A DNA stretch of 64,000 bases from the NCBI GenBank assembly GCA_905220665.1, contig CAJNAR010000160.1:558001-622000 (forward strand), given 5' to 3'. The notes beneath the pieces are model-generated. The model made no database searches. It had not been told where the DNA came from and saw only the letters and a list, made by a program, of their open reading frames with translations. The stretch comes from Albugo candida. Its lineage: Eukaryota; Oomycota; Peronosporomycetes; Albuginales; Albuginaceae. A program made the translations under genes and the position numbers. Shown piece after piece: positions 24,100 through 36,019 of this stretch. Numbering within the stretch: position 1 is the stretch's first letter; each line of letters begins with the position of its first letter.

Positions 24100-27000
24100 T
24101 CAACACTATACTTATGCAATGAATCGAGATACGTTTCATCAATTTCACGTTTTACTCCGGTAAATACAAAAAAAAATAAGGAGACATATACAAGATATGA
24201 AAAGACGAGCGTAGGAGAAACGTCGAAGAGGGAGAGATAAAGATCATAAGAATGCCACGAGTGATGTAAAATTGGCAAGCGCGATAGTAAGGGTCGATTT
24301 GTGAATTTAAACGCTACCTAATAATGAACTAAGGACTACCCTTCATGGAATCTTCTTAGAGGGAATCAATTGACTCGCTCAGGTGAAAACCTATGACTTG
24401 ATGTGCAACATCATGTGAGCTCCCAAGGTTCAGGTGAACTCTGGTTTTTACATGTGCTGAAAAAGCGATAGCTACTCAAGAATCCAGTGAAGGTGTCAAA
24501 AGATCACGCCTTTGCTGGATCATTTACGATCACGAATGGGTTGGCGCTGATACAGTGATATTGAGAAACGGCAGTTTTGTAGGAACGATCCAATAAATGA
24601 AGGGAGAGCGCAACAGGGACTTGTACAGAACATACCGAGCTTGGTCTACATGCATAATTACGTTCATCATTGCTTTTGCAGCACAATTCATGTTTACTGT
24701 TCTACAGCATGAAATTTACACCTGAGTTATTTTGCTGCAAATGTAACTGAAGTCTGCATCGATTCTTTGAAAAAAAAATATATAGAAGGTGAGATCCAGG
24801 CTCGGTGTTGGTGTAAGTAGCCAATGGGTTTTAGATCAATTTGGTGGATGTGTACGCCCTACGTCTTACACACGCGTTGTTGAAATCACGATAATATTAA
24901 GTAGACTAGTAGATGATCCAAAGAAAGTCTATATTTTATACCAGCCAAAATTACTTGATATGGTTCTTCTGGTTCTATGGAAAAGAACCTTTGGGGAATC
25001 GAGTGGTAGAGGGGGGAGATAAGAGCGGTAGCGCTCTGATAGAGCTTCTTTTCTGCCATTCGTGAATGGCAGATTGGCATGACCGATTGGATAAGCATTC
25101 AATTCAGCCATGAAGTATCATTCAGTAAGGTTGTCAATACGAAAAATTCGATTGATCAAATGAGAGAGCGGTCATATTAAGTATGCCGAGAGAAATGGTA
25201 TGTGGAATTGATGGTGCCTGAAATTCGACGATGTATAGATAGCCTGACGGTCACTGTGGGATGTATGCAAGTAAAATGCACTGTAACAGGGAATGATCTT
25301 GATGGAGTGATCGAAACACTAAACGCGCCTAAAAAGTCGAGAAGAGCGGACTGAATGCAAGTTTACTAGCTATTTGAATGAAAGCCCAGAAAAAACGCTT
25401 ATTCGTTGCTCTATTGGTTTGACTCTTCTGATAGGAATCTTGAGTGTGCGTCGACGCCATGAATAAAGCAAGCGTAAAGGTGAGTGATAAAAATCGAAAG
25501 TAAGAGGCTTCACTTGATCTTACTTTATAAAGATACTCTCGGGGTCTATGTAATAGCTTTTTCGTCTGAGACGATAGATTTGAGAACCGATCATGTTGAT
25601 GCTTCAATGCGTAGACTAAAGCCCTAATAGTATGGAAAGTGTTTTGAAACCTTGGTTGCATGCAGATAACATGTGGGCTGATCTTCTCCATTCACGTTGA
25701 TGCTACTTACATTATTCGCAAAGAATTAAGCATAGGTGAGTGGGATGGGTGTTAGAAACAGCATATCATATAAAATAATGATGTATTGAAACTTGGAGAC
25801 TCTCACCACAATAAAAAAAACGGATACGACTTTTAATTAACTCCTGTCGCATATTGAAACAGAGGTAATGATGTGGTGGTCACCCGTAGTCACAATAGAT
25901 TTTCTTTTAGATTGTTGAACCAGGGGCTAAAACGGGCATAACACCAAAAAGAAAACTATCTAGGGCATTGTGTGAAAGAGCGAAAAGGCTTATACTTTGT
26001 GCACGTAAGTTTTGTGCAAAAGTCGCGTTTTCGTCTAGTGGATGATTGAATCGGCATTCTATGAGATATGGAGAATTGATTAATATCTACATAGTTCATT
26101 AACTCTTTCTCTCATCGCTCATCACACATCGTAATCTGCAATGCCAGATGGAGAACATTTTGCAAATCAGAAGTTGATGTCAAGTGAGAACATGCGTGCG
26201 CTTACCAAACATAGATGTGCGAAAATGAAGGATTGGACTTAACTAGGTTGGATCAATTTTGTACTACAAGCAATAAGTCTAAATATATAAATGACTTAAC
26301 CTCTTTTCGAGTGCGACCGCACGGCAGAAATATGGTTGGAGCTATTGTCAGCTATGAATGACTTTTTTCGATATCGTCCACTTGGACAAACATTTCGTGT
26401 TCTATTGTATCGCAATACAGACATCACTAGGAATTGGTTTATATTCAGGTTCTTCGGATGCGACGTAAGTTTTCTTTTGAAGTTTATCCAGAACCTTTTT
26501 ATAAGCACCTCGTAGTAGTTTGATTAGATCATTACCAAGATGAATTTGAATGTGTTGATCCTTAGGAGTGTAAAGCAATCTTCTTGATAAAAAACATGTT
26601 CGGCACTTTTGAAGGTAGTGTTAACATCTAGCTAAACTACATATAGCTAAAAAGTGCTGGATTTACTCGATGGTTTGCTCAAGAGTCGACGTTCGTTTGC
26701 TGGGTGGAGAAGCGTCAAGTAGAAGTGCTTCTTCAACTTTAATCGAAGCTCTAGGTTGGGTGTCTATCTTCAACCTAATATAGAGAACGACTATACAAAA
26801 CGCTCTCCTTATAAAGCTTATCATATCCTACAAGCTAGCACATTCTGGGCTGTTGTGCCGTAAGGCAACAGCGATTTAAAACTAACAATAACTGGTACAG
26901 GCTTTTTTGAAAATACTGTAGCATTAATCGAGGAGCACCCGTATACGAACCCTATAGGTTCCTTTACCAAATAAGATGCGTATAGCGCTCTGCATTTCAT

Positions 27001-29270
27001 CTGGCTGCGAAATCTGAAACTTTGGAAGCGTTTTGATAAGAACATTGCGTCCCGTGTATATATCTACACCCACACCGACTGCGCAAAACCTCCCCTGTAA
27101 ACATACATCGGACAAATCAACGCTCCTTTCGACCTCAACTCATACCCTACCTTGTCCAATTTCCTGTTTTTGCAATGCTGTAATACTCATTTATGTCACG
27201 AAGGACGCCTGTAATCTATCTAAAGCGCAATAAGTACTCGTTTCACCGCTTTTTCTCTCTCTCACAAAGTAACTTCGAATCCTTCTTGTCGGCTCCGCTC
27301 TGACGTTCGTCGTTCATTGGGAGCGGACACTGGAACAGTCTATAAAAAAATGAGACAAACATGTATCTTTTCATTATGCTTTTTAGCTATCTGACGCCAC
27401 TATATCGATATTCTTTGTGTGGCCACGCATTGATTCCATATCGACCATTATTGCGAATGTGACCGCAATGTAATTGGCTTACAAACGTGCCTGTTCTATC
27501 CTGCACTCAATACTCTCTGTGATGTGAAAAGTAAAATTTAAACCTCGATAGCGTTAGACAGTCAGAATCACTTCTTACCCAACTGGACAAAGAGATCCGA
27601 GATATCATTAAAAGGAAGAGTAGTTCATGTCAAATTTTTACTCTGTATGCGGAGACAGAAAGTTATTCGATGGGGGGAACGACATATCGATTGACAATGG
27701 GAAAGTATGTCGGTGCGATAAACACCGACACACGCACTGCATTAACGTGTGCTTTACCATTCAAAGATCAAGTCATTTGATCACATAAGGACACTCACTT
27801 TTCTGATTGGCATCCGGAAAAATTTCGAAGCCATATGGGATTTTCTGCAAACATCCAATTCCGTTCCAAGTAGAAGAGGAACATTCTCAGATAGGATTAT
27901 AAGTGCATCCCTGGCTCCATGCGTTTTTATGACATAGATTGTGACTTGGCCGCGCTGATTCACACATTTGGTTTGTAGTTAGGCTATGACACGAATACTT
28001 GAGGATGGACAACAGCTTATCAGCAGAGCTCCCGATTTGATTCTTTCATAGGCCGACGATTCAACTAGCAAGACCATGCGAGGAGTAACTTGTTTCGCTT
28101 GCTTCCAGCAACTGTAGCCTGGAAAGACGTTGGCTATATTTGATAGTGTGAGTTGTTCGATGTCCAATCCACACATCGTTGGCGGATTCACCAGCGCCAG
28201 CTATACTTTTAATTGTGACATTATCCTCCCCACTATCCCTTTTGTTGACATTACTAGGCCGAGAGCGATAGGACTGAATTGCCCATCCTGCCGAACCTTC
28301 TCTTCTCATCGTCCAAACGCTTTCGGATTACTTTTGTACAGTCTGAACATTTCTAACAACCCGTTTGAGGATTCTTGTTGTATGAGAGACATATACAGCA
28401 CGACCTATTCTAGCATGTAGGCCACAAGGTGTTGCAAGAATCGCTGACCTTCACCGGCATGCAGATACAGACAACGTAATTACATCCATCGCTTAGCAGC
28501 CGTTCCAATAAAGCCCGGTCGCCATTAGAGTCATCAAGCTAGTTAGCACATTCAATGCGGCCGCAGCATTAGAATGTCGATGGGGTCCTCACGTTTTCAA
28601 AAGCGTTCACATCATTATATTTTACTTGAAATAGCATTTAGGCATGATAGTACACAGCTCATCACCTCACATCATTAGTACGAGTTACTTGCAAAGCTCG
28701 CTTTTGTTTCTTCTAAATTGCTACCCACTTATTGTATAACTTCTCCTTCAAGTGATACTGAAGCCTTGCAATCGTTAGGTTATTTGAAGGATTGGGGGAC
28801 TAATATCAGTACAGGATTCATAGAAATGAATGATCTGGGACTGTACCCCTCCATTTCATGCGCGGTATAAGAACGAATAAAATGGAATAGTGCGTGACAA
28901 GCTTTAAAGCTTCAAATTTGTGTGTTCAATTCTCGTGCAGCATGGTCATTTTTACGAGACTTGTATCTAATTCACGGATAGTGTGTGCCTACTCAATCAA
29001 AGTAAAGTTGCGACATCCCAGTTATCGAAACCGATCGGTAGTTCAGTCTGCCAGTACCATTATCTTCATGAGCACTTTCCAATTCACGATATACCTTCGA
29101 AAATGTTTCGAGACAGACACCTAAATGCCTGAAAGCTATCTTCATTCATAGACAAATGAACTGGAATGCGTTTCAAGGTGCATACACTCTAGTCTAAATT
29201 GCTTGGATGACGCGACCCTAATTTAGTAGCCTATGCCTGATTCGCACGGTAAGTGAAAAAACTGCATCAA
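24100..29270. other. no gene recognised
   Basis: About 5 kb without a recognisable product. A minus-strand frame at 25329-25691 has a hydrophobic run late in the frame (SLTFTLALFMAS) that resembles a signal peptide, but it is not next to an ATG. Other frames are short and lack motifs. Confidence 0.4.
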
Positions 29271-29286
29271 GCGATGTAAAAACCTT

Positions 29287-29539
29287 TTTTTTTTGTTTTC
29301 AAGGATTTCATTACACTGTTTATCTGGTTCTTTAACTACCTTCCTTATCCTATCATGAGCCCCTGACCGTGTGAATATCACTTGAGTCTGACTTCAAACC
29401 TAGGGAGACAGATATTTTCCAAGCTTATTGCTTGGGTGGGCTCAAACCGCTGCCCACACTGCCGGGGATCGAACTAACGACCTCCGGCAGGGGGTCCGTG
29501 CGCTCAAGTGCTTAACCGACTGAGCTGGGTACGGAACCC
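29287..29539 (-). mobile_element. tRNA-derived SINE, copy 1
   Basis: On the minus strand the element opens GGTTCCGTACCCAGCTCAGT, a tRNA-like head with an A box (29517-29528) and a B box (AGTTCGATCCC, 29465-29475). The roughly 170-base body ends TGAAATCCTTG with an A-rich tail at 29287-29300. A perfect 12-base target duplication, tgtaaaaacctt, flanks it (29275-29286 and 29540-29551). These are the marks of a Pol III-transcribed SINE moved by a LINE. It lies 128 bases beyond the stop codon of the nucleoside-hydrolase-like gene and on the same strand, so it may affect that gene's 3' end. Confidence 0.88.
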
Positions 29540-29667
29540 TGTAAAAACCTTCTTTGAATTCGTGCAGGACATCCTTGTTTATCACTGGCAGAAACAAAGA
29601 GCACACGTGTAGCACAAAAAAAGCCCTCAAATCAGAAATATTTGCTAGTTGCAATTATCCTTGGATA

Positions 29668-30849
29668 TTATTTACCGGACGTCTTAGTGAGCGCGGACCA
29701 TTTGTTGCTCTTATGAACGTACTTTTCAAGCAAGGAAATGACCTCTTGTTTGAAATCAGTATTTTGTTCTCTGCCATCAGCAATTTGTGTATACACTTGA
29801 TGACGATATAGTCTTTCGCTTGGTTCGATTTCTACCCCTTTTATCATAAGTTCTCTTTGAGCTTTAATTGCGTCTTCTCCTTTCTTCTTATCTGTTGGTA
29901 CAACAGAAACTTTCATTGAATCCCAATTGGGTATTTTAGTTGATTCTGGATCCGCCTTTACAACCTCGACGGTATAATACACATCTTCTTCCTTTTTACT
30001 CAAACCGGGATGGAACATGAGCATTGTAGCCAGAACGTCGGAAGCGCAGAATTGGATGCCTTTCTCCATTTCTTTTATGAAATTTCCTTCCTTTTTGCCT
30101 TTTAATAAAAGAATTAGTTCCTCATTCCATTTTGTTTGCCTTTCAATCAGAGCTTTGAAAAGTTCATTGTCTGTCATGTGTTTGGTAAAAAATTCTACAA
30201 GTTTTGGAAAACTCGTTTCGCCCAGACCGCCACGATATATGCTCACCAGGCTAGAAGAAATGTGGATCTTTTTTTCCAGAGCTATCAAATTCATAAACTT
30301 TATAGTGTATTCTGGGTCTCGGAATAGGTTATAATCGGCGACAAAACTTTCAGACCAGCCCCCAGACCAATAAATTTCCAGGATATTATCAAATGTAGCT
30401 TTCCGCCTCTCTTCTAAGTCACACAAAACCATCGCAAGGCTCCTAAGAGGAGCGAGAATCAATATATAGAACTTCATGTCAAGATTCATCAGCTCGTCTT
30501 CCAGTATCTTATGGGATGTTGCATCAATCTTATCGAAGGGTAAGTTTTTGTTATCCTGAGGCGAATTCGCGCCATTCAGTATTGTAAATTGCTCGACGCC
30601 TGCCGTTTCAAAAATAAGTTTTATGAAGGCTTTTTTGTCTTCAGTGGGCCACACAAGATTGATTATAACTCCATATCCACAAATGACTTCTCGATCGCGA
30701 GATTTTGCCATGAGAATTATTGAGAGCATATCGTCAGGTTCACCATCTGTCTCCAGTATGCATTTGCCTTTCTCGCGACATTCAATGAGAGACATCAGAC
30801 AAAGTGCCCATATACACAAAAGCTGGAAGTGGATCTTGGAAGGCGCCAT
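29668..30849 (-). CDS. secreted nucleoside-hydrolase-like protein
   Basis: An intact 393-codon frame. The frame is open 39 codons further upstream, but the ATG at 30849 is chosen because it directly precedes a signal peptide (MAPSKIHFQLLCIWALCLMS, cleavage near residue 24). Mature-protein motifs follow the inosine-uridine nucleoside hydrolase fold: ETDGEPDDM (33-41) in the place of the Ca-binding DTDPGxDD, LAPLRSLAMVL (132-142) for GPLTNLAxAL, YWSGG (160-164), YNLFRDPE (173-180) for NxxxDPEA, and SDVLATML (270-277) for the late Asp block HDPLA. Family members hydrolyse ribonucleosides to base and ribose. The first metal Asp is Glu here and the late His is not evident (CASD), so activity may be altered or lost. 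The C-terminal ~100 residues are Lys/Glu-rich. The signal peptide implies action outside the cell, possibly at the host interface (inference). Confidence 0.8.
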   Translation of the reverse strand: MAPSKIHFQLLCIWALCLMSLIECREKGKCILETDGEPDDMLSIILMAKSRDREVICGYGVIINLVWPTEDKKAFIKLIFETAGVEQFTILNGANSPQDNKNLPFDKIDATSHKILEDELMNLDMKFYILILAPLRSLAMVLCDLEERRKATFDNILEIYWSGGWSESFVADYNLFRDPEYTIKFMNLIALEKKIHISSSLVSIYRGGLGETSFPKLVEFFTKHMTDNELFKALIERQTKWNEELILLLKGKKEGNFIKEMEKGIQFCASDVLATMLMFHPGLSKKEEDVYYTVEVVKADPESTKIPNWDSMKVSVVPTDKKKGEDAIKAQRELMIKGVEIEPSERLYRHQVYTQIADGREQNTDFKQEVISLLEKYVHKSNKWSALTKTSGK

Positions 30850-30999
30850 CGGAGACTGTAGAGCTTGAGTTGAGCGTGGGTTGCGATCTCGATGGCAAAA
30901 GTAAAAGTGAATGGAATTACACAAGCACGTATGGGTAAATCTTCCTCGCTTCGTACACGCAATCATTTTTAACGGAATCTAGGGCATCGGATAGCACGA

Positions 31000-33800
31000 C
31001 AGCATTCCAAAAAAAGTCGACGCGATGTGAAAGGTGCGCATGTGACCTCCTAAACTGAATGGTGCGAACTCATCCTGTATTTTTTGATGCGAATACTCTC
31101 AGTATATAATCTATTACTTCTATATATGAACATTTCGCATATTCTCTTGCGATATGACGGGATGGGCAAAACCAGTAGAATGCAGATATCAGCCTTTTGT
31201 TAAAGGTATCGCAATCGAACCTAATATCGTAGCAGAAGATGGATTGTCTGGTGTTGGGACTGTATTCTTTTAGTGCATTTGCAACTCTTTTGTCTTTGAC
31301 AAATTATTCATCCACTCATCATCTCAACCCGGTTATGTAGTCTCAAAGTTCCCGCTGTACTTCTCCCTGCCATTTGTGAAAACGCTATCCCAAGAACGCA
31401 TCTCATCTACAGCGGGTCCTTGTGCATCCATGGCAGCGTCCAATATCTGATTGGTACTTGTCGTCGTAACATGTAAGAATTCCCTTGAGGATATTCGTAT
31501 CTTCATCAAAACTCTTAAATTGTATGAGCTAGTTGTTTCCTGCGTGAGTTTTCCCGCCGATATTTGCGCATTCTGTCGCACTGATGCGTTGACCAGGATG
31601 CATATTACTGTATAGAATTGCTTCGATGTATTGCTTATATGTATCTTGCTTTGTACTCATAAATACGCGCTTCATTATCCTGTGCAACGTGGCGTCTTGC
31701 TTGCATTCAATCCTAGCCAATAGCTTAAATCATGTACAATGTATGAAGTTCTTAACGCGGTCTACATGAGCAAAGTCCCATGTATAGTTTTAAAGAAATT
31801 CAGCGTCCATGACTATGGAGGAAGCAACAATACAATAGACCTCACACACTGCTTCCTTTAAACGACAATAATGAATTACTCGATCCAAAGTTGTACTACA
31901 CGAGCTAAGAACTCGCATAGTTCACGTAAATAATACTTGGAGCTGTTTTCTAACAAATCTTCGAAGTCAGTTTTTTTTTGGAAAATTGCAAAATGAGAAT
32001 TTCAAGGATAGCAGAGCGTGGTGGACAGGTAGTGAGGTGTCATCCACCTGGTGAAAATATTATCTATCGAGTCGCTCCAGATCTCTGTCTTGTCCATCCA
32101 AATCAGTAATTCGTTAGATAATTGAGCCATATACATTGACGCCAAGTATACAAGGCTTGACTAGTGTCTATATCAGATTTCCCAATTCTTGTATTCCGAA
32201 TCACTGCGTTTACTTGTTCGAGTGCTCCATGCGATCTATTTCATAGCTTTCACGTCTGTGCTGACGTTTATGATCACCATATTCCTGACGATATCTATGA
32301 AGACAATTTTTTCAAGCTCATGCATGCAACGCCATCCAGCTACATTCAGTAACTTCTATGCGTACAGCTGCTGCATTTGCAAGGAGTATTTTTTCGATCG
32401 ACATTGGCTTCCATGAGAACTTCTGTATCATATACTACCATTAACGACAGATTACTTGTTCGAACGGTAGGCCGGATCAGCAGAATAATCTCAAACATTC
32501 CTCTTTCGCCAATCTCATCAACTCCGTGATACAATGATATTTTTTTCCGTTTTGTGATTTCTTCAAATCGTCATCGACCACTTTGAATCTTGAAGCTCCA
32601 TGTACCAGACCGGCGGCTATCACGACTTACAAACCGAAAGAGACGGACATGTTTTCGTATGTCGTCGATTGGGATACGACATACAGAAGCTCTCTTTATT
32701 TCTTTTACATCCCTGAGAAAACTCTGCACACATAAAATGAATTGCACATGAAATGCTTATAGCAGACAAGACTCTCAAATGCAGCGGACATTGTCATCCA
32801 GGTACATCTTGATATATAATGATCAGCATTGTTGTGATTAACACATACTCTGGTATGCTCGATGTTCACGCAAACCCAAAGTGGTATTTTGATCAGCTAT
32901 TTTGTATGAGACTTCACTCTGTAAAAGAACCAAGCTTCTTCGCGGAACGACCTCGACGCCACGGAATCGGACCCAAGTAAGTCTCATTATGCCATTTTGC
33001 ATGCGTGATATGCTATTCCGTACTTTCATTCCTTCTACGTCAACAACAGATCATGAGATAACGTTTACTGCGCATGACTTGAGCTAATAACATTTTCTAC
33101 TGCCATCTATCCGTCAGAAACGGCTGCTTGTTGCAGCTTCTAAGACGGACTCGACGGGTATAAGCAATTGCAGCGTCCGCAATAGTTTTCCGTTTTGTCT
33201 CAAGTGATGCGTGATTGAGGGCCATATGTATGTGGTGCTCGACTTCGCCTCCCATTGTAGTCGTGCTTTTCCTTGGCTTCGTGTGCTACACATGTATCTC
33301 AATAGACCGTCAATGAGGAGATAAAGCGGTGAGCGAATGCAGTTCGAATTTCAGCATAAGGATGCTATGACGCCTATAATTGTGTCCGGATTAAATGTAT
33401 CAGAACAGTTTTTCACTACTACTTTTCTCAAATCCAACAGCGCGTTTGTCAGATTTCAAGACAGTGAAAATCGATCAGTATCTTCCCTCTCAACATTTCA
33501 GAAAAAGCTGGAAATGTTTCGCTCAACCGTTTGCAGTGTCATTTCGATAGCCGGAGTAGCTGGCTGGGTTTGAAACGAACGATTAAGAACATATATTTTA
33601 CGAATAAAGTTCTGATTGGAATCCCCAAATTGCACACCAAGTCGGATGGATCGCATGAAGTCGGAGAGGGAAGAAAGAAGATTAGAATGGACCAATGGCT
33701 CAGGAGTAGGTCAGATTTTTAAGTTACGTCCTAACAAACTATTTAAAGCCGGAGTAACAGGGATTGTATTAGGGACATAATTATGGTAGGCTAAGTTTCT
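31000..33800. other. no gene recognised
   Basis: Upstream of the nucleoside-hydrolase-like gene; presumably holds its promoter, but no element can be named. Frames are all under 90 codons and carry no motif. Confidence 0.4.
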
Positions 33801-33811
33801 AGCATAGCTGC

Positions 33812-34053
33812 TTTGTCAAGGATTTCATTACACTGTTTATCTGATTCTTTTAACTCCCTTCCTTATCCTATCATGAGCCCCTGACCGTGTGAATATCACT
33901 TAAGTCTGACTTGAAACCTAGGGAGGCAGATATTTTCCAAGCTTATTGCTTGGGTGGTCTCAAACTACTGCCCACACTGCCTAGGATTAAACTAACGACC
34001 TTCGGCAGGGGGTCCGTGCGCTCAAGTGCTTAACCGACTGAGCTGGGTACGGT
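33812..34053 (-). mobile_element. tRNA-derived SINE, copy 2
   Basis: Matches copy 1 across its length, with the tRNA-like head at the right end (34040-34053) and the body running left to tttgtcaagg. B-box and body positions show several substitutions (aggattaaact for the B box), so this copy is older and its promoter is damaged. No target duplication was found. It faces copy 3 head to head across 1.6 kb. Confidence 0.8.
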
Positions 34054-34112
34054 CCAGTCAGCTCCCGGTGCCTACTTAATGGACCCTCTGTTACTTTTGC
34101 AACTCTTTAACG

Positions 34113-35265
34113 TTGGGGAGTACCAGCAAGGAACCATCGGAATCTGTTCGAAGGGTATATGGCAACCTCAGACAACTACGGGATCCAACCCTACCCCGAC
34201 GGCACTTCGGCACTTCAACAAGGGCTACTGCACTACCGATTCTTGGCGGCATCATGCTATGGCTGGCTTTGATAGAAGTCACGGTACTCATCCCTCACCA
34301 TTCCTGCCTATCTTGGTTCAAACCCAAGATTAACAAAACTTAACGATGGACCCCTAAAAACCAGTATGTATTAGTCCGGCACGCCATATAGTGGACCTCA
34401 TTGAATCCACCCTGAAGCAGTACCGTCTTGTAGCAAAAATTATCACTGCCAGGGAAAAGGCACTTGCCAAAGTACACAGTGACACATCCGCTCTGTTAAG
34501 TTAAAGGCCACTCTCCAAGTCTCCAAGCTATTCGAGTCTACTGTAGCTGAGACCTTCCAAGCTTCCTTCGAAGAGCAACTTGGAAAGAACGAAACGGAAT
34601 TCTGGTCTATTATATAAAAGGGTACGGGCCTAGAACTTGAAGTCCTCGTTACGGAGCGAAATGCGTTACCGCAGAAAACGCTACTGGAGATCAGGACCTT
34701 CTATGAGAAGGTTCATGTCCGAGTTGACGCGTCCTTCCCTACGTGGGATGTATCGTTGACTGCCGATTCTGGCAGTCGTGCCCTAGCTGCTCATGACAAC
34801 TTAATAGTTAGGGACAGTTTATCATCTGAACTCGACCGGTTAGACTATACTCTTCAGTTATAGCACGTCGCCTGGGAGGAGATAGCCGCTGCCAAAGCAG
34901 CTAAGATAACTGGTGATGTGGAGCTTGAAGCCAGGACTACTCTCACCGAGTCTGTTCAACAACCTGTCCAACAAAACATACAGAAAGCTATTGGGCCCTT
35001 GAAAGCCCATATTGCACAGCTTCAACAATCATTACAGGGACGCGCCGGCCGACAAGAGGCACCGACCGGCGCCAAATCTACAAAGCCACAGCAGCAGAAA
35101 TCAGCCAAAGCCGCTCCAAAAGAAAACGGAAGAGCGGCAGGAGACGGACCCGACTTGTCAAAACAGCGGACCACCACAAAGTATTCCGAATCCAGAATGC
35201 AGCGGAACCCCGCTCTAAATAAGACCCGATCCAACTCCACAGGTCGGACAAAGCGAACGCACTAG
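34113..35265 (+). pseudogene. decayed coiled-coil ORF of a mobile element
   Basis: One plus-strand reading can be followed with few interruptions. A 76-codon frame at 34113-34343 precedes a track from about 34389 to 35265 with in-frame stops near 34618 and 34861 and a frameshift near 34497. The C-terminal intact part (34918-35265, 115 codons) is Gln/Ala-rich and predicted to coil (SVQQPVQQNIQKAI, HIAQLQQSLQG), followed by a Lys/Pro/Ser-rich basic tail. This is the composition of a retroelement gag-like or ORF1-like protein, but no zinc knuckle, protease or polymerase follows and I cannot assign a family. It lies exactly between two head-to-head SINE copies. Confidence 0.4.
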
Positions 35266-35574
35266 CTATTTTCGCTAGCCGTGCTACTACTATGGTTAGC
35301 AGCCATGCTAGAAGGGGTCCACCTCTGCTCAGTTAAGGGTGTTCGCCCGTAGTACTTTTATTTAGACACCGTGCTGTTACTACAGTTTGGTGCTTATCTA
35401 CTCTTTTCTAATCACTAGTATGTAACGCTCTGAAGAGCCCGGTCCAACTCCTGTACAGTTATTATCTGGTGTAGTTGCCAGCGGTCTTGACACGTCCATA
35501 TCTTCATTGAGTCGGTTGATATTTACGTGGAGGAATCTTTGCCTCCGCCGAGGGGCCCCATCGCAGCCCTTTTG

Positions 35575-35646
35575 CCCCGCCGGGATTTGAACCGGGGTAC
35601 AAATGGTCGGAACACATGTGTACTATCCGCTAGGCCCCCGACGGGG
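35575..35646 (-). tRNA. tRNA-like sequence, degenerate (pseudo-tRNA)
   Basis: The minus strand reads as a cloverleaf-like 72-mer: CCCCGTC can pair with GGCGGGG, the T-loop region is GGTTCAAATCCC (a good B box), and GCCTAGCGGAT resembles a D arm. The T stem has a C-C mismatch and the anticodon stem is poor (loop around TTCCGAC, which would give CCG), so a working tRNA is unlikely. It abuts SINE copy 3 and may be the head of another tRNA-derived repeat. Confidence 0.35.
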
Positions 35647-35887
35647 TCCATACCCAGCTCAGTCGGTTAAGCACTTGAGCGCACGGAACCCTGCCGGAGG
35701 TCGTTGATTGGATCCCCGGCAGTGTGGGCAGCGGTTTGAGCCCACCCAAGCAATAAGCTTAGAAAATATCTGCCTCCCTAGGTTTGAAGTCAGACTTAAG
35801 TGATATTCATACGGTCAGGGGCTCATGATAGGATAAGGAAGGTAGTTAAAGAACCAGATAAACAGTGTAATGAAATCCTTGACAAAG
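35647..35887 (+). mobile_element. tRNA-derived SINE, copy 3
   Basis: Plus-strand copy opening TCCATACCCAGCTCAGTCGG and ending TGAAATCCTTGACAAAG. The A box is intact; the B box region reads gattggatcccc, damaged relative to copy 1. No target duplication was found. With copy 2 it forms an inverted pair whose heads point inward. Confidence 0.85.
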
Positions 35888-36019
35888 TATAAAGTTGGTG
35901 TGTGAGTAACAAAGATTCCCGAATGTTTTCTTCACCAGATATTTCATGCATACCCTTTGGGATCACGCAAGTGTCTTTTCCTGTCAATACGCGTTAGTAT
36001 TAGATTCTTATTTGTTATG

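Noticed and set aside
23810..24163. 117-codon plus-strand frame
   Set aside because: Its length is partly due to a 9-bp tandem repeat that stays in frame; nothing else supports it.
25329..25691. Minus-strand frame with a signal-peptide-like run
   Set aside because: The hydrophobic run lies about 70 residues into the frame with no ATG next to it, and no domain follows.
30850..30966. Upstream extension of the nucleoside-hydrolase-like gene by 39 codons
   Set aside because: The extension puts a Cys/His/Arg-rich stretch before the signal peptide; the internal ATG gives a normal secreted N-terminus.
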